Assembly (NCBI RefSeq): GCF_002251365.1
Contig: NZ_NPJH01000079.1
Location: forward strand, 62,001-126,000
Direction: 5' to 3'
Origin: Prevotella sp. P3-122
GTDB taxonomy: Bacteria; Bacteroidota; Bacteroidia; Bacteroidales; Bacteroidaceae
DNA length: 64,000 bases
The notes under the pieces are model-generated. The model searched no databases and was not told the origin of the DNA. It saw nothing but the letters and a program-made list of their open reading frames with translations. Position numbers and translations under genes: made by a program. This document shows positions 18,829 through 26,613 of the stretch, one piece after another (within the stretch, counting starts at the first letter, position 1; each line of letters starts with the position of its first letter).

Positions 18829-19602
18829 TCAGCGGTGGCTGCCCTTGTGTATGCTCTCACTCATCAGCCTGTATATTTCCTGCAATTCGGGGTCTTCGGT
18901 CAGTAGTGACATCTGGGCATCGATGACGTTGCGGTCGTATCTCACTGCCGGGCCAGTCTGTGCCTCGGCTGGCGGCATGACATGCACCTTGCGTGCTGTC
19001 TCGTCAATGAGCGGCAACATAACGTCGAACGGTATGCCATGACGCTCAAGCAGCGAGGCCGAAAGGGCATAGCAGCGGTTGACGAAGTTGCAGGCAAAGA
19101 CTGCGGAAAGATGCAGGTAGCGTCGGGCATCGGAACTGAGGACATACACACGTGAGGAGAGGCTTGCAGCCAACGCTTGTATCTCTGCCTCCGTGGCTGC
19201 ATCGCAGCCTTCCACGAAGCATGGTATGTCGCAGAAGTCCACCACCTTGGTCCTCGAGAACGTCTGCATGGGATAGAGCACACCATAGCGCACGGCCTTT
19301 CCGCGGAACACATCCATGGGAATGCTGCCGGCAGTATGCAGGAAGAGCTTTCCACTCCTGCCCCCACACACCCTGTCTGTCAACTCTCCGAGTACCCTGT
19401 CGCTCACGGAGAATATATATACATCGGCATCGTCTCTAACGTATGCGACTTCTGTCACCGCCTCGCAGCCAACGGCTGCTGCAAGAACAGTTGCCGAGTG
19501 TTCCGTCCGGCTGTACACCTGCAATATGTCATGTCCTGCCTTGCGCAGAGCGGGTGCAAGGCTGGTCATAAGGTTGCCCGCACCTATCAGTATTATCCTC
19601 AT
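18829..19602 (-). CDS. Rossmann-fold and DUF2520 domain protein
   Basis: 257-residue protein. The N-terminal Rossmann motif is IILIGAGNLMTSLAPALRKA, as in F420/NADP-oxidoreductase-like folds. A C-terminal all-helical DUF2520 domain (about 130-250) contains DARRYLHLSAVFACNFVNRC. The family is annotated as a putative dehydrogenase of unknown substrate. It starts just after the nitroreductase gene stop on the same strand (17-bp gap), so the two are probably co-transcribed. Confidence 0.85.
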   Translation of the reverse strand: MRIILIGAGNLMTSLAPALRKAGHDILQVYSRTEHSATVLAAAVGCEAVTEVAYVRDDADVYIFSVSDRVLGELTDRVCGGRSGKLFLHTAGSIPMDVFRGKAVRYGVLYPMQTFSRTKVVDFCDIPCFVEGCDAATEAEIQALAASLSSRVYVLSSDARRYLHLSAVFACNFVNRCYALSASLLERHGIPFDVMLPLIDETARKVHVMPPAEAQTGPAVRYDRNVIDAQMSLLTEDPELQEIYRLMSESIHKGSHR

Positions 19603-19619
19603 CGTCTCCAGTTGTTATG

Positions 19620-20147
19620 TCAGAATACGTTCACGTGAACGTTCTCCCACCTTAGAGCCTCTTCGTCCTGCAGTTTCCGCTCAGACGCCTTATGCCCCAC
19701 TCCAATGACGCAGAGCACGGACAGCTCCTCAGGTATATCGAGTATTCCTCTTATGACCTCGTCTGCCGATGTACCGTCAGACAGTCCCCGGTTTCTCATC
19801 TGTGCCCAGCATGAGCCGAGTCCCAGCTGCTCAGCCTGATACTGCATGGATACAGCAGCGATGGAACAGTCCTCCACCCAGCAGTCGTTCACCGACGGAT
19901 TGCCCAGCACGACTATTGCCAATGGGGCGTTCTTCAGGAACTGCCCTCCCATGTCCTTTGCATCGGAGAGTTTCTCTATCAGAAGCTTGTCGTCTACCAC
20001 AACAAACTGCCACGAGCGGTTGCCTTTAGACGTTGGCGACATCAGGGCAGCCCGGAGGATAGTCTTCACATCCTCCGCGTCTATCATCTCCTGTGTAAAA
20101 GTCCTGTGACTGCGGCGCTTCTGCACCAGTTCTTCAAATCTTGTCAT
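19620..20147 (-). CDS. Nitroreductase-family FMN oxidoreductase
   Basis: 175-residue flavoprotein of the nitroreductase family. RRSHRTFTQEMI near the N-terminus is the FMN-binding arginine motif. PTSKGNRSWQFVVVDD and MQYQAEQLGLGSCW are typical internal landmarks. Family members reduce nitro compounds or quinones with NAD(P)H. The physiological substrate is unknown. First gene of a likely two-gene unit with the DUF2520 gene. Confidence 0.9.
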   Translation of the reverse strand: MTRFEELVQKRRSHRTFTQEMIDAEDVKTILRAALMSPTSKGNRSWQFVVVDDKLLIEKLSDAKDMGGQFLKNAPLAIVVLGNPSVNDCWVEDCSIAAVSMQYQAEQLGLGSCWAQMRNRGLSDGTSADEVIRGILDIPEELSVLCVIGVGHKASERKLQDEEALRWENVHVNVF

Positions 20148-20427
20148 AATATCACTTTTTGTTAGTTGTCATTTTTGCTCCATGCCCCTCCAACTGCAAA
20201 GTTACACAATAATATATGTTTTGCATATCAGAGTGGGCACTGACGCATATTCCTAATGAGAGTCTTAGAGGTAAAGCTCGTTTTCCTTTCTTGTGGCACA
20301 GACTTTTTTCAGACCTTGTGTAGCCAGGAAGTTCATCACCACTCCGATTCTTCTTGCCCCCGTTGGGCATACAGACACACATCTCATGCAGGAGATGCAC
20401 TTGGCAGTGTCAACCGTCCTAGGGTCA

Positions 20428-20511
20428 GAGAGCGGAAAAGCCGAGCGATAGGAAGTTCTCTCTTAGGAGAGCGGCAGAGCCGAAACTCGCTTAGGCGAGC
20501 GGCAGAGCCGA
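20428..20511. repeat. Short direct repeats GAGCGGCAGAGCCGA
   Basis: Three imperfect copies: one at 20428-20444 (GCGGAAAAGCCGA variant) and two closely matching 21-bp copies at 20463-20483 and 20491-20511. They lie in a 572-bp gap (20148-20719) with no gene. The rest of the gap shows only the ATCATAACTCCCC repeat. Confidence 0.7.
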
Positions 20512-20555
20512 GCGAAAAGGAGCCAAATGTTTCACCCCTGAAAGGGTATTGGCTT

Positions 20556-20591
20556 ATCATAACTCCCCATCATAACTCCCCATCATAACTT
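20556..20591. repeat. 13-bp tandem repeat ATCATAACTCCCC
   Basis: Two perfect copies (20556-20568, 20569-20581) and a partial third ending ATCATAACTT. Looks like slippage-type intergenic sequence. Confidence 0.75.
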
Positions 20592-20719
20592 CTTTCTTGC
20601 CTTCCTTTACTTGCGAAAGTTGAATTAGTATATTTGCAGTATTATTGATATTTATTCCAAACATCGCTTCAAGCATTCGTGTCCCGCTGTATGTTCGGAT
20701 AATATATAGTTTACTGTCT

Positions 20720-21439
20720 TCAGTCCGGCTGCTGCCCATCGTGGGCTTTCCAGGCACATTCTGTCAGTTTCATATCAGTAAAAATCGCCTTGAAAGACGA
20801 CTGTTCCGGAGAACAGGCGTATATGCCAAATTGTATCTTTCCTCCGCCCTTATGCATGTGGCATACACGCATCTGCGTGAAATAAACCCCGTCGTGCGAG
20901 CACTCGATGCAATAATCGTCCTCTCTACGGGAAAGTCTATACCACATCGTTTTGACATTAGCAGGGATAGCCGTTGTAGCCCAATCAGAAAAACCATTGT
21001 TGGTCACCACACTTCCCAGATGCTGGAACTCCTCATTTTCGTACTCCACACTGCCCTTAAGCCAGTTGTCGCTATCGAGGTAAAGTACGATGCCACATTG
21101 GTCAAAACGATGATGGCTTTCCGTGAAATCAGTCTTTACCACAAAACTGAAAAACTTCTCCTCTGTCTCCATCTGGAAAACAGGGGCGTTGTCGTTTCTG
21201 AAATGATAATAGGTACGTTGCCAGAGATCTGTGCCCGGTTTGGTGACTACCTCTATGGTATCACCCTTAATGACGCAACTCTCCGGCTGTCGCGTCCATT
21301 TGAAATTGCCTATGTCCAGTGTCATAATCTTTTGATTTTGTCCAATGTTCTCTTGGCGTTTGCCATTGTCTTTGCCCATACATGCTACAAGAAGCGTCAG
21401 CATGGTGACGGTAATGACAGTCATCTTCGTTCTTTCCAT
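20720..21439 (-). CDS. DUF1349 lipoprotein (concanavalin-like fold)
   Basis: 239-residue predicted lipoprotein. The N-terminal signal ends in the lipobox-like LLVAC (cysteine about residue 20). The rest fits DUF1349, a concanavalin-like beta-sandwich. Landmarks are FKWTRQPESCVIKGDTIEV, DLWQRTYYHF, DQCGIVLYLDSDNWLKGSVEYEN and WYRLSRREDDYCIECSHDG. The sandwich suggests carbohydrate binding, but no ligand is known to me. It stands alone, and its transcription signals were not clear. Confidence 0.8.
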   Translation of the reverse strand: MERTKMTVITVTMLTLLVACMGKDNGKRQENIGQNQKIMTLDIGNFKWTRQPESCVIKGDTIEVVTKPGTDLWQRTYYHFRNDNAPVFQMETEEKFFSFVVKTDFTESHHRFDQCGIVLYLDSDNWLKGSVEYENEEFQHLGSVVTNNGFSDWATTAIPANVKTMWYRLSRREDDYCIECSHDGVYFTQMRVCHMHKGGGKIQFGIYACSPEQSSFKAIFTDMKLTECAWKAHDGQQPD

Positions 21440-21528
21440 ATTCTTATGATGTGTTTAACTATAGCAACAGGGTGATAACAGACGCACAAAACTTGTCTGT
21501 TTTTCACTTCTGCTAACACCTCTTCAGT

Positions 21529-21729
21529 CTATTCATCATAGCCTACCGGTCGCATTTGTTTTTGCGCCTCGCTATATACATAGCCGTAGTCCTTGAGATA
21601 TTGTTTTATTTCCTGTGGGTCGCGCCCAAAGGCACAGCAGAGAGATTCAAGCGAGTCGTATTCCTCATCCCTCAGAAGCATATTAATGCTCGACACAAGT
21701 ATGTGCGGGTCTTGTGGCAGATATTCCAT
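21529..21729 (-). CDS. DUF4250 small protein
   Basis: 66-residue protein. The MEYLPQDPHILVSSINMLLR and DYDSLESLC-like core (here EYDSLESLCCAFG) match my memory of DUF4250, a small conserved Firmicutes/Bacteroidetes family of unknown function. It begins 11 bp after the next small gene on the same strand. Confidence 0.75.
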   Translation of the reverse strand: MEYLPQDPHILVSSINMLLRDEEYDSLESLCCAFGRDPQEIKQYLKDYGYVYSEAQKQMRPVGYDE

Positions 21730-21740
21730 AACTATATGTT

Positions 21741-22007
21741 TTATTGATTCAACAAATTTTCCATTACCTCAATGGCAGACAAAATGTCATCGTGGAAGCG
21801 GCGGTGGTTAACCAAAAAGTCATCGTGTCCATCAGACAACAGACCATACAATGTTTTATCCATATCCTGTACGTAAGAGGATATAGCATATTCAATGTCG
21901 TCTTTTTGCCATTCCATGTTGGAATGTGCATACACACGTTCCTTTTGGTGAAAGAAACTGTATGCTGTTTCTATTGCGTTTTTGTCTATCCTGATGCTCG
22001 TACTCAT
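21741..22007 (-). CDS. Small hypothetical protein
   Basis: 88 residues, acidic and mostly helical (SIRIDKNAIETAYSFFHQKE). I do not recognise a family. It is called real because it sits in a tight minus-strand row, 11 bp from the DUF4250 gene and 16 bp from the acetyltransferase remnant, and has an ordinary composition. No membrane segment or cysteine motif is present. Confidence 0.6.
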   Translation of the reverse strand: MSTSIRIDKNAIETAYSFFHQKERVYAHSNMEWQKDDIEYAISSYVQDMDKTLYGLLSDGHDDFLVNHRRFHDDILSAIEVMENLLNQ

Positions 22008-22023
22008 TACACCTTATTATATA

Positions 22024-22152
22024 TTATTTTTTATACTCCATAAGGATGTCACAACGCTCGTAGGCATTGCCCTGCAGGGGTATTTCCACAAAGCCAAGCG
22101 ACCGATAGATGGCGATGGACGCTTTCAGGCGTGTGTTTCCCTCCAGATAATC
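22024..22152 (-). pseudogene. GNAT acetyltransferase, C-terminal remnant
   Basis: The last 42 codons read KASIAIYRSLGFVEIPLQGN and end ILMEYKK. This is the typical last strand-helix-strand of GNAT N-acetyltransferases. The frame upstream is only a shadow of the YqiA-like gene, which overlaps in another frame to 22125. The front of the acetyltransferase, including the acetyl-CoA loop, is missing, so this is read as the leftover of a deletion that joined two genes. Confidence 0.6.
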
Positions 22153-22790
22153 GTCTCTATATTCTGGCTTGTAGGTTTCGAGCGTACTGTTGTGGGCGAA
22201 GAAAACTCGTCGAGCATCTTCCGTGCCAATGGAGCATACCATGACTTCACTTCCAGTTCCGTGGGCGTATGTCCCCCGGGAAAGTGATGACTGACGGCAT
22301 AGTGTTGCAAGAACAAGGGCTCGAAATGTGCCAGGGTGTCTTGCTCGCCAAAGAGTCCCCACACCCGTTTTTCAGAAACAGGACTGCAATTGTCAAACTG
22401 TGAGGCTTCGAGCTCTGCAAACTCTTCTATTAACGCTTCGTCAATGACAAGCCGTTGGTTGCCATCCTTGCGCGGCGCCTTATATTGGTGCTCTCCCATG
22501 CGTTGTCTGAGGAAGTCTGTCATCATGAAATATGGATTTCCGAGTAGTGCTGGGACACCAACGTCAGGAGCCAGCAGCTGTGCCAGGAACGAGCCGCAGC
22601 TGTTGCCGATGAGCAGGTCGGGCTTCTCCTGGCTGATTAGTGTGCGAATGTATCTCAACGCCTCTTTTGGATGAAGAGGCAAGTCGGGCGTCAGCACAAC
22701 AGCCTGCCCGTCAAAAGCCTCCCTAAGTGCCATCGCCATCGGACAGCTGCCTGTGGCAAAGAAGCCATGTAGAAACAGTATCTTTTTCAT
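22125..22790 (-). CDS. YqiA/YcfP-family alpha/beta hydrolase with a foreign C-terminal tail
   Basis: 221 residues from ATG at 22790 (MKKILFLHGFFATG); two earlier ATGs at 22802 and 22826 are possible. The nucleophile elbow is GNSCGS, with the usual glycine-rich HGF oxyanion region at the start. The catalytic His is in GGHTPTE. Members are small esterases of unclear substrate. The last 20-25 residues (after ARKMLDEFSS) come from the out-of-frame acetyltransferase remnant, so the original stop was probably lost in a deletion. The core looks intact. Confidence 0.75.
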   Translation of the reverse strand: MKKILFLHGFFATGSCPMAMALREAFDGQAVVLTPDLPLHPKEALRYIRTLISQEKPDLLIGNSCGSFLAQLLAPDVGVPALLGNPYFMMTDFLRQRMGEHQYKAPRKDGNQRLVIDEALIEEFAELEASQFDNCSPVSEKRVWGLFGEQDTLAHFEPLFLQHYAVSHHFPGGHTPTELEVKSWYAPLARKMLDEFSSPTTVRSKPTSQNIETIIWRETHA

Positions 22791-22917
22791 TTTAAAAGTC
22801 ATTCTGTTAATCCTTCTCTTATTCATCCATTATATCTGAATATTCCGCAGGCTGCACACAGAGGCACATTGTCATGTGGCGTCCAACTATATGACAAACC
22901 TTTTAAATCCTGGCTCA

Positions 22918-23442
22918 TTAATGTCGCGAACGTATCACCATCCCTGCAATACGATGGGCGAACAAAAGGTTGGCTGCCATAAATATGATTCCCACAACTC
23001 CGCATATTACCATTTCCATGCCGCTCATGGCATACCAAATACCCTGCAACCCTACATATGCATAGGGTATCAGAAGCAGGGAAGAAACCACACCAGGCAC
23101 ATATCCTTTCACCATGACAGCCTGCAAGACATGAACCACCAGATGGAAAGAAAAAGCCATGAACAGGGCAGCCCATATTTGGAAGCTGTATTCTCCCTGA
23201 ACAAGCACGTAGCAGGTGGCTAAGAGAAGAACCACAAGTTCTTCAAGAGCGGCAATGACAAATGACTTTGTACTGATACCGCATAGATAGTCTATCACGG
23301 ACTTCATCCCAGGAAATCTTCCTGCCAGAGCATCTTTGTGTTTCTGCATCCAGCGATGCTGCACTATAGCCTCTTCTGTGTCATGAAGGATAAAGGCAAG
23401 AGGGAGGGGAAGGACAAGATATAATACACTTAACGCACTCAT
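22918..23442 (-). CDS. HXXEE-domain membrane protein
   Basis: 174 residues from ATG at 23442 (MSALSVLYLVLPLPL), with about five membrane segments. The family signature HDTEE lies in the first helix region, and HLVVHVLQA follows at about residue 120. HXXEE proteins are conserved, with unknown function. The frame is open to 23562, but a promoter -7 element at 23465-23472 sits just before 23442, so the shorter start is preferred. Confidence 0.82.
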   Translation of the reverse strand: MSALSVLYLVLPLPLAFILHDTEEAIVQHRWMQKHKDALAGRFPGMKSVIDYLCGISTKSFVIAALEELVVLLLATCYVLVQGEYSFQIWAALFMAFSFHLVVHVLQAVMVKGYVPGVVSSLLLIPYAYVGLQGIWYAMSGMEMVICGVVGIIFMAANLLFAHRIAGMVIRSRH

Positions 23443-23464
23443 ATATATATATATTAAGATAATG

Positions 23465-23472
23465 CAAAGATA
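23465..23472 (-). promoter_or_regulatory. Promoter -7 element of the HXXEE gene
   Basis: Reads TATCTTTG on the minus strand, 23 bp before the ATG at 23442. It would be inside the coding region if the start at 23562 were used. Confidence 0.6.
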
Positions 23473-23631
23473 CACAGAAATCAGAGAATACCACCGCTTT
23501 TGACAGAATAATTTTCGTTTTGGACAAATTTGAGTATGTTCTGTCCTCCGTATTACCGCCATGGCCTTGAGTTTGGTTCATCCGACATTTCGAGTGATTA
23601 TCATTTAAGCAGTGTGGTCTGTATTTGTTAC

Positions 23632-23811
23632 CTTCATTGCCGATAAGGTTATAAATCTTGTCTGTGACGTATTCATATTTGCGGTTCATGCTATATCTCG
23701 AGTGACAATATATTGTTGCGTGGTCGATGCATATATATATCATTGCCGATAAGGTTAATAACCTTACGCCTGCAAGGTTAATAACCTTAAGGCCGTAAGG
23801 TTATTAACCTT
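23632..23811. repeat. 23-bp-spaced palindrome array AAGGTTAATAACCTT
   Basis: Three 15-bp palindromes AAGGTTAATAACCTT (third with ATT for AAT) start at 23751, 23774 and 23797, exactly 23 bp apart. A degenerate fourth copy is at 23645-23659. The first and the degenerate copy are both preceded by the same TCATTGCCGAT. The array lies in an 854-bp gap (23443-24296) between the divergent HXXEE and GH89 genes, about 430 bp from the GH89 promoter. The rest of the gap contains only short CTTTGCGA-type repeats and no credible gene. Confidence 0.85.
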
Positions 23812-24217
23812 ATCAGGGTTGCAAACGTATTCATATCCTTTGGCAAACGGTTTCACCCACTTCATTTAATAATATACTTCAGGAATAATATATTATAATG
23901 CGTCACTCCATATTTCTGATGAACCTTGAGTTTCTCTACCAGTGCATCGTGAGCATGCCGCTTATATCAGAAGTATTATGAACGTACATTTTCTCTGCGC
24001 TCTTTGCGACTTTGCGAGAGTTCTTTCCCGCATATGTTTATTGCGTGGTATATTTATCGCCAGGCCGCAAAGGTCGCAAAGATATATATACCCTTGCGAG
24101 ACCTTTACACCCTCTGCGCATCCAATGTATGTTCTATGCTTGGCAATGCAGGGATGCAAGAACAACAAGAAAACAAAAGTTCTGACATGACATAAAATAC
24201 AAAAACCCAATTGTCAA

Positions 24218-24249
24218 TTTGCTTTTATCCCATATGTTTTGTAACTTTG
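24218..24249 (+). promoter_or_regulatory. GH89 gene promoter
   Basis: TTTG at 24218-24221 and TAACTTTG at 24242-24249 are separated by 20 bp, a full consensus promoter. It lies 48 bp before the chosen ATG at 24297. Confidence 0.8.
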
Positions 24250-24296
24250 CAAGCATAACAGACAAATATTACAAAACCTATAAACACTACCGCTAT

Positions 24297-26531
24297 ATGA
24301 GACACTTTCTGACAGCTTTGTTATGCATGATAGCCGTTGTTGCCAACGCAACTCCCATCGATGACCTGCTTGAGCGTATTGACAAGGGGGCATCGAGGAA
24401 ATTCAAGATAGAACTGCGCAAGTCACCCACCGACTTCTTCGAGATAGACCAGGCTGGGAGCAAGGTCGTTGTCCGCGGCAACTCGTGGGTGAACATCGCA
24501 ACGGGCATAAACTGGTATCTGAAATACCATTGCGGCATACACCTGACATGGGGCAACATGCAGGCCGCACTGCCTGCCAAACTGCCCGTCGTAAAGAAGA
24601 AAGAACGTCACGAGACCGACCTGAGGATGAGATACAGCTTCAACTATTGCACCTTCTCCTACTCCATGGCGTTCTGGGACTGGCAACGCTGGCAGGAGGA
24701 GATAGACTGGCTGGCCCTGCACGGGGTGAACATGCCGCTGGCCATTGTCGGAACGGAATGTGTGTGGAGGAACATGCTCCTGAAAATGGGATATACGGAA
24801 GAGGAGGTGGGACAGTTCATTGCCGGTCCGGCATTCCTCGCATGGTGGGAGATGAACAATCTCGAAGGCTGGGGCGGCCCGTTGCCACTGTCATGGTACA
24901 GCCAGCAGGAAGCCCTGCAGAAAAACATCCTGAAGCGTATGAGGCTGCTCGGCATGGAGCCCGTACTGCCAGGCTACAGCGGAATGATGCCACACGACGC
25001 AAGGCAGAAGATGGGACTCGATGTCACGGACGGAGGCACATGGAACGGATATGTACGTCCGGCAAACCTCATGCCCACCGACAAGCGGTTTGCAGAAATT
25101 GCCGACTCATACTATGCTGAGCTGACAAAGCTCTACGGCAAGTCAAAATACTACTCCATGGACCCGTTCCACGAGAGCAACGATGATGCGACAACAGACT
25201 ACGCCAAGGCCGGAAAGGCGGTGATGGAGGCCATGAAGCGCACCAACGACCAGGCGAAATGGGTGGTGCAGGGATGGACGGAGAACCCACGCCCGCAGAT
25301 GATGGCAGACCTCAGAAACGGAGATATCGTGATACTCGACCTCTTCTCTGAGTGCCGTCCCATGTTCGGCATACCATCGGTATGGAAACGCGACAAAGGA
25401 TACGAGGGACACTCGTGGATGTTCTGCATGCTGGAGAACTTCGGCGGCAATGTGGGACTGCACGGGCGCATGGACCAGCTGCTCGGCAACTACCGCCTGG
25501 CACGAAACGGTAGTGACTGGACAAAGACCATGACTGGAACAGGCTTCACAATGGAGGGAACGGAGAACAACCCCGTGATGTTCGAGCTTATGAGCGAGCT
25601 GCCATGGCTCAGCGAGGTACCGACAAAGGAGGAATGGGTGAGGAAATATATCGTGGCACGGTATGGCAAATACGACAAGGATATCGAAGAGGCATGGATG
25701 CTGCTCGCCTCCTCTATATACAACTGTCCGCTTGGCAACAACCAGCAGGGGCCTCACGAGAGCATCTTCTGCGGCAGGCCGGGACTGAACAATTTCCAGG
25801 TGAAGAGCTGGTCGAAGATGAGAAACTACTACGACCCGGAAGACACCCGCAAGGCTGCTGAGAAGATGCTGGCGGCAGCGGACAGGATGAGAGACAACGA
25901 CAACTACCTGCACGACCTGGTGGACATAACCAGGCAGGCTCTCGCCGACCAGGGCCGCAGGCAGTACCTGAAGACCATTGCCGACTACAACGCATTTGCA
26001 CGCAAGGACTTCAAAAGGGATGCAGAACGCTTCCTGAGGATGCTCCTCATGCAGGACGAGCTGCTGGGCACACGCAGGGAATTCCGCCTCGGCAACTGGA
26101 CGGAGATGGCAAGGGCGCTGGGAACGACACCACAGGAGAAAGACCTGTACGAATGGAACGCAAGGGTACAAATAACGACATGGGGCAACAGAGTGTGTGC
26201 CGACAAGGGCGGACTGCGCGACTATGCCAACAAGGAATGGCAGGGGCTGCTGAAGGACTTCTATTATAATAGGTGGAAGATATACTTCGATGCCCTCGAC
26301 AGACAGATGGCCGACGACACCAAGCCCAACTACGAGGCCGTGGGAGGTGGCGCAAACTCCAACAAGACCTCCGACGAACTGTTCTCTATGGCATTGCCGC
26401 ACGGTCCCGTCATCGACTGGTATGCAATAGAGGAGCCGTGGACTCTGAAGCATAATTCTTATTCGTCATCACCGGAAGGCGACCCAGTTGACATGGCAAG
26501 AAAAGCTGCTGAGTTTTTTAGTGAAGAGTGA
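24297..26531 (+). CDS. Alpha-N-acetylglucosaminidase (GH89, NAGLU-like)
   Basis: 744-residue exported enzyme removing terminal alpha-linked N-acetylglucosamine, as in heparan sulfate or mucin glycans. The signal peptide MRHFLTALLCMIAVVANA starts at 24297, which also fits the promoter; the frame's earlier start is rejected. An N-terminal domain is followed by the catalytic barrel. Likely catalytic glutamates are E293 in MDPFHESND and E420 in MEGTENN, spaced as in human NAGLU. SFNYCTFSYSMAFWDW and GGPLP are further landmarks. The stop lies in a simple repeat (GTGAAGAGTGA). An HGSNAT-like gene follows. Confidence 0.93.
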   Translation: MRHFLTALLCMIAVVANATPIDDLLERIDKGASRKFKIELRKSPTDFFEIDQAGSKVVVRGNSWVNIATGINWYLKYHCGIHLTWGNMQAALPAKLPVVKKKERHETDLRMRYSFNYCTFSYSMAFWDWQRWQEEIDWLALHGVNMPLAIVGTECVWRNMLLKMGYTEEEVGQFIAGPAFLAWWEMNNLEGWGGPLPLSWYSQQEALQKNILKRMRLLGMEPVLPGYSGMMPHDARQKMGLDVTDGGTWNGYVRPANLMPTDKRFAEIADSYYAELTKLYGKSKYYSMDPFHESNDDATTDYAKAGKAVMEAMKRTNDQAKWVVQGWTENPRPQMMADLRNGDIVILDLFSECRPMFGIPSVWKRDKGYEGHSWMFCMLENFGGNVGLHGRMDQLLGNYRLARNGSDWTKTMTGTGFTMEGTENNPVMFELMSELPWLSEVPTKEEWVRKYIVARYGKYDKDIEEAWMLLASSIYNCPLGNNQQGPHESIFCGRPGLNNFQVKSWSKMRNYYDPEDTRKAAEKMLAAADRMRDNDNYLHDLVDITRQALADQGRRQYLKTIADYNAFARKDFKRDAERFLRMLLMQDELLGTRREFRLGNWTEMARALGTTPQEKDLYEWNARVQITTWGNRVCADKGGLRDYANKEWQGLLKDFYYNRWKIYFDALDRQMADDTKPNYEAVGGGANSNKTSDELFSMALPHGPVIDWYAIEEPWTLKHNSYSSSPEGDPVDMARKAAEFFSEE

Positions 26532-26566
26532 AAAAAGTGAAGAATGAAGAGTGAAGGGTGAAGAAT
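26520..26566. repeat. Simple repeat of GTGAAGAGTGA-type units
   Basis: Imperfect tandem units of about 7-8 bp (AGTGAAGA, AGTGAAGG, AATGAAGA). The repeat starts inside the last codons of the GH89 gene and supplies its final residues SEE and stop. Confidence 0.6.
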
Positions 26567-26613
26567 TTAATGGCATATAGAGAAAACTGCTATCATTATT
26601 AATAGAAATCAAA

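Noticed and set aside
23942..24190. 82-codon open frames on both strands upstream of the GH89 gene
   Set aside because: They cover CTTTGCGA-type repeats and have no protein-like pattern or promoter.
25143..26453. 436-codon open frame antisense to the GH89 gene
   Set aside because: Low-complexity, His/Val/Leu-rich translation with no family pattern, lying wholly opposite a clear enzyme gene. It is a shadow of biased codon use.
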